IMG/VR virus record: IMGVR_UViG_3300042938_001476
Span: 1-64,000 of that record
Source: a virus
Strand: one strand, 5' to 3'
DNA length: 64,000 nucleotides
Numbering within the stretch: the first letter of the stretch is position 1; every line of letters begins with the position of its first letter. Shown piece by piece: positions 8,829 to 20,300 of this stretch. The translations under genes and the position numbers were made by a program. Below the pieces are notes generated by a model, which worked only from the letters and a program-made list of their open reading frames with translations, was not told the origin of the DNA and searched no databases.

Positions 8829-9362
8829 ATGGCTAAATCAGTAGAAAAACCACCCAAGTTCCAACCACTAAAAGACAACTATGAACGCTTCATGGATGTG
8901 CTGAAACGCAATAAGGACAAGCGTCTGCCAGCGGTTGATGAAACACTTCGAGATAGAGTTAAAAAACTTAAAGACCAAAGGTTTCTTGATGAAGGTGACG
9001 AGTCAGAACCACCGGAGCCAGAACCTACTTTAGCAAATAGAGATTTGAACTCGGAATACTATGGCGGGGTTGATAATGTTCCAGTCCGTAAGGCTATAGC
9101 TGTTAAACCCCGTGAGGAGGGTGTTAAGCGCATGCAGCGCAGAATGCGTGAATCTCTCGGAGAGAAAGACAAGACCCCTACAATCACGATTGCAAAGGAA
9201 GCTAAAGAGCCAGAGAAAAAAGGAAAGGTTATTCCTGGATTTGAGAAAGCCGGAAGACCATCAACAATTCGCGTTGGTGGAAGCAAGCCTAAATCAACTC
9301 CAGAGCAGATTGAGTCCCGCAAGAAGATGCTTCGTAGGAATACAATATTTGGAAGGAGATAA
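8829..9362 (+). CDS. Basic, low-complexity hypothetical protein
   Basis: 177 residues, rich in Lys, Arg, Glu and Pro, with no hydrophobic core segments. The acidic PPEPEP stretch lies near residues 60-66 and the tail is basic (KKMLRRNTIFGRR). It is probably an internal or assembly protein ahead of the large internal protein. The family was not recognised. Confidence 0.5.
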   Translation: MAKSVEKPPKFQPLKDNYERFMDVLKRNKDKRLPAVDETLRDRVKKLKDQRFLDEGDESEPPEPEPTLANRDLNSEYYGGVDNVPVRKAIAVKPREEGVKRMQRRMRESLGEKDKTPTITIAKEAKEPEKKGKVIPGFEKAGRPSTIRVGGSKPKSTPEQIESRKKMLRRNTIFGRR

Positions 9363-9364
9363 TT

Positions 9365-10504
9365 ATGGCTGAAACGCAATCAACTGGAGCCAATATAGCT
9401 GGGCTTAGAATAAGACAAGCTCTTTCTGATGCATTTGATAAATATGGAATTTCAAAAACAGCTAAAAATTATAAAGAAGGTTTAATTAATCCAATTTTAA
9501 ACCTTTATCCAAATGCCGTAAATCTTAGCGCGGCAGCACTTGAATCTGGCGCTGGATTACTTGGCGCTCAATATAATGCTGGCAGAATGCCATTGTATGA
9601 GACTGGGCCGCTTATTTCTCCATTAATAACTGGAGATAGCCAAAACCAAGATACTCAAATTGATCCAGAGCCACCAGAACCAAAACCAACTCCATCTAAT
9701 ACAGAGGTGTCGCAAGAAGAAGCCCCAACCATTTCAGTTCGTAAGCCTAATGAGTCTGGTTTTTTATATAGAGTAATGTATGCAGGTAAGGGGGGAAAAG
9801 AATCTCAAGTATTTGAAACACAAAAAGAGGCTGATAACGCATTAAAAAATTCTGGCGGAAAAGGTGCTGTTGCAAGAATTGCTCTTGGATATAAACCCAG
9901 CGAAAAAAAAGAAAAGGTATTTAACGATAAGTATATGATAGGTAAGCTTGGAGAGCCTCTTCCCGCCGAAGAACAGGCGGCAAAAAAGAAAGCGTATCTT
10001 GACACATTTTATAAGGTTAAAGCGGATAAAACAATGGGTGATATTCGTGATGCTCAATTGAAACAAAATTTAAAAAAAATCAAATCCCCAGAGTATAAGG
10101 CAGCAGTTCAAGAAAGAATCAAGCTGGCTAACGAAGCAAAACGAGCAGAGGATAAAAAGGCTGGTGCTGGATTTGAATCATGGCGCTCTAATGTAAAAGC
10201 AGGACGGGTAGCTGAAGAAGACTTTAATACATACAATCAACAGCTTGGTATTTTAAAACAAGCATATACACAGGCAAAGCGTTCCGGTAATTTAAAAGCG
10301 GCATATGATATTTCAATGGACATTGAAGACTTTCAAGCTGGCATTCCAAAAGAAATGGGCGCTCGGAAAAAAGAAATAACAAGAAGGACATTAGCTACAA
10401 GAAACGCTATGCTTGAAGAGCAAGAAAAAAACGCAAGAACACAGGCAGCAAATCCAGACTATATTAATTCTTTTAATAAACCAATTGCAATGAGGTATCA
10501 ATAA
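9365..10504 (+). CDS. Hypothetical internal virion protein
   Basis: 379 residues, starting 2 nt after the previous stop with GGAGA upstream. An early small helical hydrophobic segment (residues ~45-70) precedes a Pro-rich linker (residues 98-115) and a long, Lys-rich helical C-terminal half with coiled-coil character. Position between fibre genes and the giant protein suggests an ejected internal protein, by analogy with podoviruses. Confidence 0.5.
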   Translation: MAETQSTGANIAGLRIRQALSDAFDKYGISKTAKNYKEGLINPILNLYPNAVNLSAAALESGAGLLGAQYNAGRMPLYETGPLISPLITGDSQNQDTQIDPEPPEPKPTPSNTEVSQEEAPTISVRKPNESGFLYRVMYAGKGGKESQVFETQKEADNALKNSGGKGAVARIALGYKPSEKKEKVFNDKYMIGKLGEPLPAEEQAAKKKAYLDTFYKVKADKTMGDIRDAQLKQNLKKIKSPEYKAAVQERIKLANEAKRAEDKKAGAGFESWRSNVKAGRVAEEDFNTYNQQLGILKQAYTQAKRSGNLKAAYDISMDIEDFQAGIPKEMGARKKEITRRTLATRNAMLEEQEKNARTQAANPDYINSFNKPIAMRYQ

Positions 10505-10505
10505 A

Positions 10506-11300
10506 ATGGCTGACAGAAGATACAGGAATGAATCAAGCGGTTTTAATGTTTTAAGGGGTGGAATAACGCCACTTGAAAGAATATCGCAAGCAAACCTTGC
10601 AAGAACACCGGATGCGTTTAGTTATGCTGAACTTGATAAAAAATACCCTACCCGCCAGGTAAGGCCAATGGTTCCCACATACATTCAGCAGGAGCTTGAC
10701 GAGGACTTGCTTGAGCAAAAAGAACAACTTGCAATGCAGAAGGCAAGAGAAGCACAGGCGAGTATTTATGAGTCCCAATTGAATGAAAGAATTTTATCGG
10801 CAGAGCAAGTTCCATTGGCAAGGGCTGCATTTTCGCAACTAAATCCTCAAGACCCAAACTATCCTCAGAAGCGTGATGAAATTCTAATGAGTTATCCATA
10901 CGCTGAAAATGATGTTTCTTTTATGAGAAGTATCGTTGCAAGAAATGATAGAACATACGACAATTACTCTAAGAAAAACATTGGCACTAACATGACTCTT
11001 GATGATTACGGCAACGCTGTAAAAGAAATTGTAGATATGGAAAGAGCGGCAACAGCACTTGGTGAAGAGTTGTCTCCTGCACAGAAAAAATATAGGGGAC
11101 TTAGAGCCTCACAGATTAAGCAATTTGAAAGTCAGCAGGGAGCAGGGGAGCTTGTTAGTCCTAAACAACAACCAAAAGCAGAGGCATCAATTGAAGATGA
11201 AGAGGTATCTGTAGCGCGAAGAATTATTGCAAGAAACCCACAAAGGAAAGATGAGATAAATAGAAGATTGATTTCAGCAGGAAAATCCCCTATTGAATAG
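10506..11300 (+). CDS. Hypothetical internal virion protein
   Basis: 264 residues, mostly helical and rich in Gln, Arg and Glu, one base after the previous gene. Residues 65-110 form a probable coiled coil. No enzymatic motif is visible. It lies directly before the giant internal protein and is likely co-translated with it. Confidence 0.5.
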   Translation: MADRRYRNESSGFNVLRGGITPLERISQANLARTPDAFSYAELDKKYPTRQVRPMVPTYIQQELDEDLLEQKEQLAMQKAREAQASIYESQLNERILSAEQVPLARAAFSQLNPQDPNYPQKRDEILMSYPYAENDVSFMRSIVARNDRTYDNYSKKNIGTNMTLDDYGNAVKEIVDMERAATALGEELSPAQKKYRGLRASQIKQFESQQGAGELVSPKQQPKAEASIEDEEVSVARRIIARNPQRKDEINRRLISAGKSPIE

Positions 11301-11302
11301 CT

Positions 11303-14300
11303 ATGGGACTTTTTGATGATATTCTTGAAGAGGAGGGAATGGTTGAGCCGCCCCCTCAAAAACAAAGCGCAATCCGCAAGGGGGGATTATTTGATGACAT
11401 TCTTGAAGAAGAAGGAATGCTTGCAGAAGATCAATCGCAATTTGATGCAGATTACTTTACTCCAAAACCACTAAAGACGGAGAAGAAAGAATTACCAGAA
11501 GGACAAAGCGTATTTCGCCAGGTAGCAGATGTTCCGCTTGGCGTTGCCCGTGGTGGCGTTATTGGCATCAAGATGATGACTGATATTTTGGGTGCTGATA
11601 ATCCAGTGTCAAAATCATTGGCCGGAGTTGAGGGATACATGGCTGATTTGATGTCCGCTCAAGCCAAGGAAGACCAACAAGAGATCGCTCGCATTATGAA
11701 GGATGCCGAGGATAAAGGATTTGGAGAGCAAGTTAAAGCTGGCATTAAAGCATTCAGCATCGCTCCAGTTGACATTATGTCTCAAGCGTTGGGAACAATG
11801 GCTCCGGTTCTTGCTACTGGTCTTGCTGGAGGTGCTGCTAAACTTGGAGCATTGGGTATTAGGGGGCTTCAACTTGGTGTTGGTGCTGGAATGGGTGCTG
11901 GCATGATTAAAGGTGAGATTTACAATGAGGTTAAAAACGAACTCATTAACTCTGGAACTCCAGAGGAAGTTGCAGAAAAAGCTGCTGTTGATGCTCAAGC
12001 ATACGGAGGAAAAAACCTGGATCAGATTCTACTTGGAGCAGGACTTGGCGCAGCATCTACTTTGGGGGCTGAAGGAATTATTACCAGAATCTTGACCAAG
12101 CAAGGCAAGGCTTCTACCGCAGGACTTATATCTCGCACATTGAAGGGTGGCATTACAGAAGCTATTCCAGAAGGTTTTCAAGCTGCACAAGAACAACTTG
12201 CTAAAAATGTCGCGTTGCAGAGGGAGGGTTTTGATGTTGATCCATCCCGTGGTGTTGTTGCTGCCGCTACAATGGAAGCTATAGCTGGTGCGCCATTAGG
12301 AGGAATTGCTGGTGCTGTTGAACGACCAGCTAAAGTTAAGACCCTTGAAGAGGAAAAATTTGAGCAGACCAATGAGATTGCAAGAAAGGTTGCTGAAAGC
12401 GGTGCGCCACTTACTGCATCCGCGCTTCAAGACAAAGCTGCCGCTAATCTAAATCAAGATGAGCTTGCAAGAAAACTTGACGAAGAACTTTCCCTTACTG
12501 CCGTAAAGCCAACCGCAGCATCTCCAACGGCAATCCCTACAAAGGATGATTATGTTGCAAGGTATTCTGCTATTGCACAGGCAGCGCCAGAAGAGATTAC
12601 AAGAGCAGAACAATCATTCACAAACGAACTTGCCACTGCTGATACAGAAGAGAAGCGTATCAACGCACAGAACGCATTGGACGCAATCAAAGAAGTAAAG
12701 GCAGTTGGGATTACTCCTGCTGCACAACCCGTAACTCCGGTTACACAACAACCAACAATAGATGCCGCTCAAGAAATCATCCAGCAACAAGGCGTTCGTC
12801 AAGAACCTCAAGACGGAACTCAAGTCGGGGCGACCCCAGAAGCAAGCGTTAGCGATAGCGTACTCGGTGCAGAAGGAATCCAAGAAGAAGGGCAAGTAGA
12901 TTCTACAATATTTGATTTGCAGTCTGTCGCGAATAACACGGCAACTCGCGAACAGATTTCGTCTCTGTCGCTTTCTGGACTTGTAGACATCCGTAAGGGG
13001 CAAGCCATCATCAATGAGGACGGAGAGGGCATCCTGGCGCAAGCACAAGCCCCATTGCCAAAGCTCACGCCAGAAGAAAGAGCCGCTGAAGTTGAGGCTG
13101 CTCCAGCCACTCCGATTCCATCAGAACCTATCATTGGAGAAATTCCGCAAACTTCTCCGATAGTAGGCGAGGCTATTACAGAGACTACTCCAGTAGAACA
13201 AGTTGCGCCGCAAAAAACAATAACAGTATTTCATGCAACAGACACGCAACCTAAATCTGGTCAAAAATCTGGATACTATCCAGGCACATATACCGGAATA
13301 GATGAGGGTTTTGTTAAAGATTTTGGTAAGAACCTATTTTCAACTCAAGTTGATATAGATAAAATATACAAAGTAAGCAATGAAAGTGACTCGCAACAAC
13401 TTAAAAAGGATGCGCGAAACGCTGGATTTGATGTTCGTAATGCAAACGGAAATGGAGAAACACAATATCTTATATCAAATGGATATGAGGCAATACAGAG
13501 AGGGAAGGAAATAATTTTATTGTCTCCAGAAAAGTATAATTTTAGTAAAATCCAGAAACAACCAGCAGAACCTATCATCTTGGAAAAACCACAAACTTCC
13601 GAGATAGTAGGCGCTGAAACTCCTGCCATTGTTGAACAAGAACAAGTTGTGCCAGTAGAAAGAGCAATAGATGTAGCGAGAAAAACAAACTTTGCCGCAG
13701 CCACAACGAGGGAAGAAGCTGGAGATATAGGAAGAAATCTTGCGAGCCAAGACCCTAATTTACCTCCATTACCTCCACAGCAATTTGAAGTTCTTGAAAG
13801 TATATCAAATTTCCAAAACAGAAAGGGTTACAATCCAGATGTATTAACTGAAGAGTTGATTAATGAGGCTCGAAATAACGGATTTATTACTGGAAAGCAA
13901 CTTGGCAAAATTAAATTTACTGAAACCGGAAGAAATCAATTAAGGGAATGGTCTGATCAAGCAAGAGAGAGAAGCCTTGCACAAAGCGCATTGAGCGACG
14001 AGATTAGCGATATTGCCGTATCTCAATGGGATGCAGCAAATGATCCAACTTCAGCGGCAGCAATGGCGGCACAAACCGCTACACCTCCCGCACCAGTCAC
14101 CGAGCAAGCTGCACCAGCAGAAGCTCCCGCGCCAGAGGTTGCGCCTATCCAGCGTGATGTCACGAAGCCAGAGCAGATGACTCCAGGGGAGCGTGGAATT
14201 CAAGGTCACAAATTAGTTATTGAACAAGCAAGGCAAGACCTTGAGTTAGCAAAAACAGGTCAAACATTTGGATTTAGCGGAGGTCAAACTTACAAATCAA

Positions 14301-17300
14301 AAGCTGCTGCTATTAAAGATACTAAAAATACTTTTGAACGGGTGTCTCAACCCACTGAGGCGGACATTAAAAGAGGTGCATCAGATCACTACGGGGAAAT
14401 AAATAGGGCTGTTTCAGACAGCAGGCCAGTCTCTATAGATGCCGTTGAAGTTTACGGAGTTACTCTTCCAGAAGGATATGCCAAGCAAGGAGACCTATAT
14501 GTTTACCAACCCACCCCCGCAGTATCGGAAACAATAACAGAGCCAGCACAAGCCGCCGCTCCAGCACAACCTACAGAGTTTGGATTTGTTAAAGACATTG
14601 ATAGCACAAGAGAAAATATTAAGAAAAACCTAATTCGTTTTGCATCCGGCATGAGTGGATTGAGTGATATGCGTCGAGGATCATACGCTCGCGCTGGACA
14701 TAGGAATTATGGCGTTGGTGCTGTTGCTGGTCTTCTTTCAAAGAATACAACAAATGAACTTGCAGACCGAATTATTAATTTAGATGTCCATACATTTATT
14801 GATTCTGGAGCATTTGGTCATTTCATAAAAGAACAAAAATTAAAACTTGAAGGCAAAACACTTCCTCCATTAAATTTTGATAAAATACTTGCTAAATATG
14901 ATTTAATTATTGATGAAATAAATAATGCAAATTCCGTTGAAAGAGATGATTATCCTCGTCCATTAATTGTCACTCCTGACAAATTGGGAGATCAAAATGA
15001 ATCACTTAATTTAACTGAAAAATACAAAAATTGGATTGCTGCAAGAATTGAATTCAATGATGCAATACCAATTATTCCAATTCCACTTGGTAAATTAACT
15101 TTGCCGCAAGCGTATAACAGAATAGTTGAAATACTTAAAACAAATACCATTGGAGCAGAAATTAATCCTAATAAGTTTATAGTTGGTATCCCATCAAATG
15201 CAACCGCTGTAAGTAAGGAAGACCTTGCTAATTTTTTACAAGAAACAAAACATCCTCGTATTCATTTTCTTGGAGCGGCAGCAGATAGTAAAATCGCTCC
15301 ACTTATTGATGTTGTGGCTAAAGTTTCTCCAGACACATTAGTAACCGCTGATGCAAGTCCAGTTAGGTCAAAAATTGCTAATGCTAAAAAGGAAGGGAAA
15401 ACCAGAGATGCAGCAACTTTTGATGCACTATATCAAGAAGATGATCCTAATGTCATATTGGATTCAATAGGTAAAAATCCAGAGCAATTAACTCCAACAG
15501 AGCCGGAAATTATTGCTCCAACAACTCAACCGGAAAGCATCGCAGTAGGCAACCGCATCAAGTTTGACAATAGTCCACAGACCTACACCATCGAAGAAGT
15601 AATCCCGCAGACGGCAAAAGATCAAGAGTTGGAAGAGAAATACTACTCTGTGAAGAACGAGCGAACAGGCGAGGTTCAGGTAGTAGAGGAAAGAGATTTG
15701 AAGAAAGTTGGCGGGAAAAAAGTGCGGAAGATGGCGGTTGCAACAAAACTTTCTGATTCTTTAGATTCTGGTGAATTCAATTCCGCACAAGCATTAGTTG
15801 ATCAAGGAACAACAATGGATCGCGAAACATTTATTCGTTCCATTACTCCATCCGCAACACAACGAGCGACCACAATTCATACAAGACTTGAAAAAGATGG
15901 TGTAATTTCAAAAGAAGAGTTTACTGATGGAATGGGACTTGTCTATGGAGACGGACGAGGGGCAGCATCGTCATATCTTGGAGGTCAGTCTTATGAGCCA
16001 TTCCCGCCTGCTGGTTTTACTCCAGACTACACTGGTGATCGTGTAGAGGGAAAGGGAGATGCGATTGATGGCAAGTTTAGCACAATTCTTAATACATTTG
16101 TTCTTAATGTAGTTGATCCACAAACTCGCGCATTCATTGTAAAAGACATAGCAAACCTGCTTCAAAATGGAGGAAGGGCTGTATTTGTTACCCGTGGATC
16201 AGATGTTGCAAACTCAAAAGCCTTGGTATCATTTGCTCCGCTTGAGCGCATTCAAAGATCAGAAGGTAAGCTAACTTATCAAAAAGGATTCACTCAATCA
16301 GAACTGATCAAGTATCTTAAAGAAACGCTTGGTGATGGATTTTCTGTTAAAGGTTTGCGCGGAGGAACCGCAAGCGATATTCGTGTGGAGGTAATTAAGA
16401 ATACTGATGCGGAATTGAATAATCCTCCAATAACTCAAGACATTCGGCTGCAAGCGGTAGAACTTAAAAACGAAGAGATAGTAACGCCAATCCCAGAAGC
16501 TAATCGCTACACATACGAAGAAGCTGTAAGGCTGGTTGACTCATACTTCGACAAAGAAGGAATACCGGAAGGCGTAGTTATTGTAAACAATACTACCGAT
16601 AAAGACCTTGAGATGAAGGCAGGGTATTTCGTGAATCGTGGGCAGATCGTTATCAACCTCGCATATATCGCTAAAGGTGAGAACCTATCTGACATTATCT
16701 CTCACGAACTTGGTCACTACATTTTTGGTGATCCCCAGTTCCAAGCTGACTTTAAATCATTCTGGGAAGCAATGACACCAGAAGAGCAGGCTGAAGCTGA
16801 TAGGCTAATAAACCAATTTTACAACAAAGAGACTGGTGCGGTGCAGATGGAAGAGAAGCAAGTCCGTGCATTCTTGCAGTTGATCCAGGATAGCAATGCT
16901 CAACCGAAGTGGAGGCAACTTCTGGACAGCATTAAGCGTTGGATTAACGAGAAACTTGGAACTAACTTCCAAGTAACTGACGGAGGCGCATTGGCAGTCC
17001 TTGCTGCCGCGCACAAGCGATTCAAGAGTGGTGAGCGCATCATCCGTGAGATTGATTCTGGTGTGCTTAAAATGGCAGCAGAGCCTCGCCGTGAGCAAGT
17101 AGCAGGCAAACCGCGTGGAGACATTATCACAACTCCAGAAGGTATCATCGAGCAAACCAACGAAGTATTGCGTAACAAGTTCTTCGACGGATCGGTAGTC
17201 TCTGACGAGAACACAAGTGCTGCATGGGACTACATAGAGCAATTACTGGATATTAAGTCCGGTGCAGCTTATGATCTTGCGGGACAGATTAACAATGTTG

Positions 17301-20300
17301 TAGATCAAGAAACGAATTCTAAAACAAGAATGGGAGCGGGATTGTTTTCTGTATCATTGACTAACTACGCTGCAAAACTGTCGGCTCAAGGTGATAACGC
17401 AATGATCTCCTATCTTGTTCGTAGAAATAATAGGATGCCAACCGATAATCGCGGAGGCACTGCAACAGATGCCGGAAGGGTCTTGAGAGGCAAACGGGAA
17501 TACGACATTGATGGATATCACACCATAATGACTGAACATGAGTCTAAAGTTGAGAGAACAGCGGCTACACTATTTGGAACAGGTAAGCCAAGCAAACAAC
17601 AAGTTGCTGCCGTTGATGCTGCTATTGAAGCATCAGAAGACACATCTATTGGAAATCCAGAGGATGTTGCTGGCGAAGTTGAAAAGGTAGAGAAGAGAAC
17701 TGGTCGAAAAGTCATCAAGAAAATTGAAGACAAGATCAAAGAATCAACTGAACCAAAGAAAGAAGAGCTTCTTATCTCATTTGAGAATTTAGATGCAGAT
17801 AGAAAAATCAAAGGAATTACGCTTAAATACAATCCACAGAAGGTAAATGTAGCAAAAAACATTAAAGATTTTATTATCGGCAAGATGGTTGACTATAGGA
17901 AAACGCTTATTAACCAAGGCGCAAGCGGACTTGAATCTACATTCTGGCAGACGATGAGTGACAATGAGAATAAGCCTGGCCCACTTGGGGAAATTGATCA
18001 GGCGCAAAACAACGAACTTGCAAAGATTGTTCAGAAGACGCTGATTGATCTTGGACTCAAAGGTGAACCCCCTAATACCAAGATGACAGACATTGAGAAG
18101 GTTGCATCTATTTTGAACAAGCAGAAGTTGAGTGATGAGAAAAGACTTGAAGCTGATAGCAGGATTGTTGAGGAAATTGAACGCAGAAGAGAAAGTGATC
18201 TTGCGTCTGGTTATACGCCGGAAGTTGTAAACGCAAAGTATGACATTATTCTTGATGCGTGGAATCAATCAATGAGCAGACAGCTTAATATGCCTGTTAG
18301 CGACAATATGCTTCAGCGTCTTATTAGTTCCGAACTAAAAGAGCAAAACATAAATATTAGCAATTTAATTGAAGAGGTTGACGGAAAAGTAGTAGTAAAA
18401 ACAAAACAAGGAATTGTTGATTCTATTATTCGCAAAATTTACAAGGTTTCTAAAGAGTCTGAAACTGGAATTGAGATGGACGAAAACTACGATGGTCTTA
18501 AAGGCTATCTTGAGCAAACGCTGGATAATATGTATGCGCGGCAAATTGAAAAGAAGAATGCCGCATATGCAAAGCGCCAGGCTAAAATATCATTGCGTAA
18601 CAATGTTGAAGGGCAGGCTCAGTCAATCATCGATCAACTTGCCGATCAACTGTCCGATACTCCAGCATTCCCAGAAAAACAAGAAAATCAAGTAAAGGCT
18701 ATTGTTCAACAAGACCTAAGGCAGAGGCCGGACATGAAGCGCAAGCAACCATGGACGAGTCAACTCACAGCTAAACTCATGCAGGCAGGCGTAAGTGAAG
18801 TACAGGCTCAAACAATCTCTGATCTTGTCTGGAGACAGCATGAGATCAAGACAATGGATCGTGAGCTTAAAGAGCTTGAGACGGCAGCAGAGAAGGGTTC
18901 TCTTGCAGTCATTATCCAACGCATTAAAGATACACCGCTTGAGGATCAACAGAAGCCGGAATGGATGCAGGGCGTAATTCGTGAATACCTGATTGAAGCA
19001 GGGTTATCAAGCCAAGCCGCAGATACCGCTGCAAGGCTATATGAGAGCGTTATTGCTGAAAGGTTCGCAGAAGCCAAGCAGAAGGCATTTGAAGACACTC
19101 TGGCTAAGTCTGCGCCATGGAATAACTATCTTTCCAGAAACGCTCAACTTGGTAAGAATGCGCTGAAGAAAATTCAAGATGCAATCAGAACCGGAGTCCT
19201 TGATCCAACCCAAACCACAGAAGGTATTATTGCAAAAGAAAATGGGTGGTCTGGATTCAGTAAGGAACAACTTACGCGCATTGTTCAGTTGGATGGAATT
19301 CTTTATGATAAGAATTCGGATCAAGTTACTAAAGCGGAAGCGATGTCTGAACTTAACAAGATTATCGTTAAGGCAAAGATGCCAGTTAGGTTTAAGGATG
19401 CAATCTCTGCTTTTTATGTCGGTCAAGCATTGATGGGTATTCCAACATTCACCGTTAACATTGCTTCACCTACATTTTTTGCAATCCGCAACTTTTCTAT
19501 AGATATTGCTAAATATGCTGTTACCGATCCCAAAATGATTCCGGTTGCGTTTCAGAGTTTTATTAACTCATTTAAGAGTCTATATGACAACACTATGTAT
19601 GCATTTAAAAATCAGATTTATATGTCTGGTGAAATTGAATACATGCAAGGTCAAAATATCCTTAGTGAGTTATTTGACAAGGGTAAGGCTCAGTGGGCTA
19701 AAGGTGACTATGCCAACGGAATGGGGAATATGCTTGTTGGAACAAGCCAAATTACTGGCAGAATCCTTTCATCCCTTGACCAGGGCGCAATTGAAATGAT
19801 GCAAAGTCAAAACATTACAAGATATGTAATTGAGGCAATGTCTGGTAACAAAAAAATCTCAAAAGATAAACGCAGTGAAATCGTTAATATTGCAATTAGT
19901 GGGCGCAGGAAAATTAAACAAGACCTAATAGCATCTGGAATGGCTCCTGATAGGGCTGGAGTTCTTGCTGAATTAAAGGTTAGAGATGAACTAATGGCAT
20001 CACTTTCTGAATTTGGAATTAAAGGAACTGATGTCCTCAATGCCTCTATAAACGATGCGCTTCAATCCGTTGGACGCAATCGCGCCATTACGATAAATTC
20101 ACTTACTAAAGAACAAAACAATTTGAGGGATGCGGGAATTCTGTCTGGTATTCCAATTGGATTCCTTGAGGGTGTTGCTCAATGGGCAAATAAAGGAAAT
20201 CAATCTCAACAGGTTTTTGCTAAAATGATTTATGGATTTGCACTTGTTCCAGCCCGTGTATTTTCAACCGCATTATGGTTTAGCCCCATTGGATTTGTTA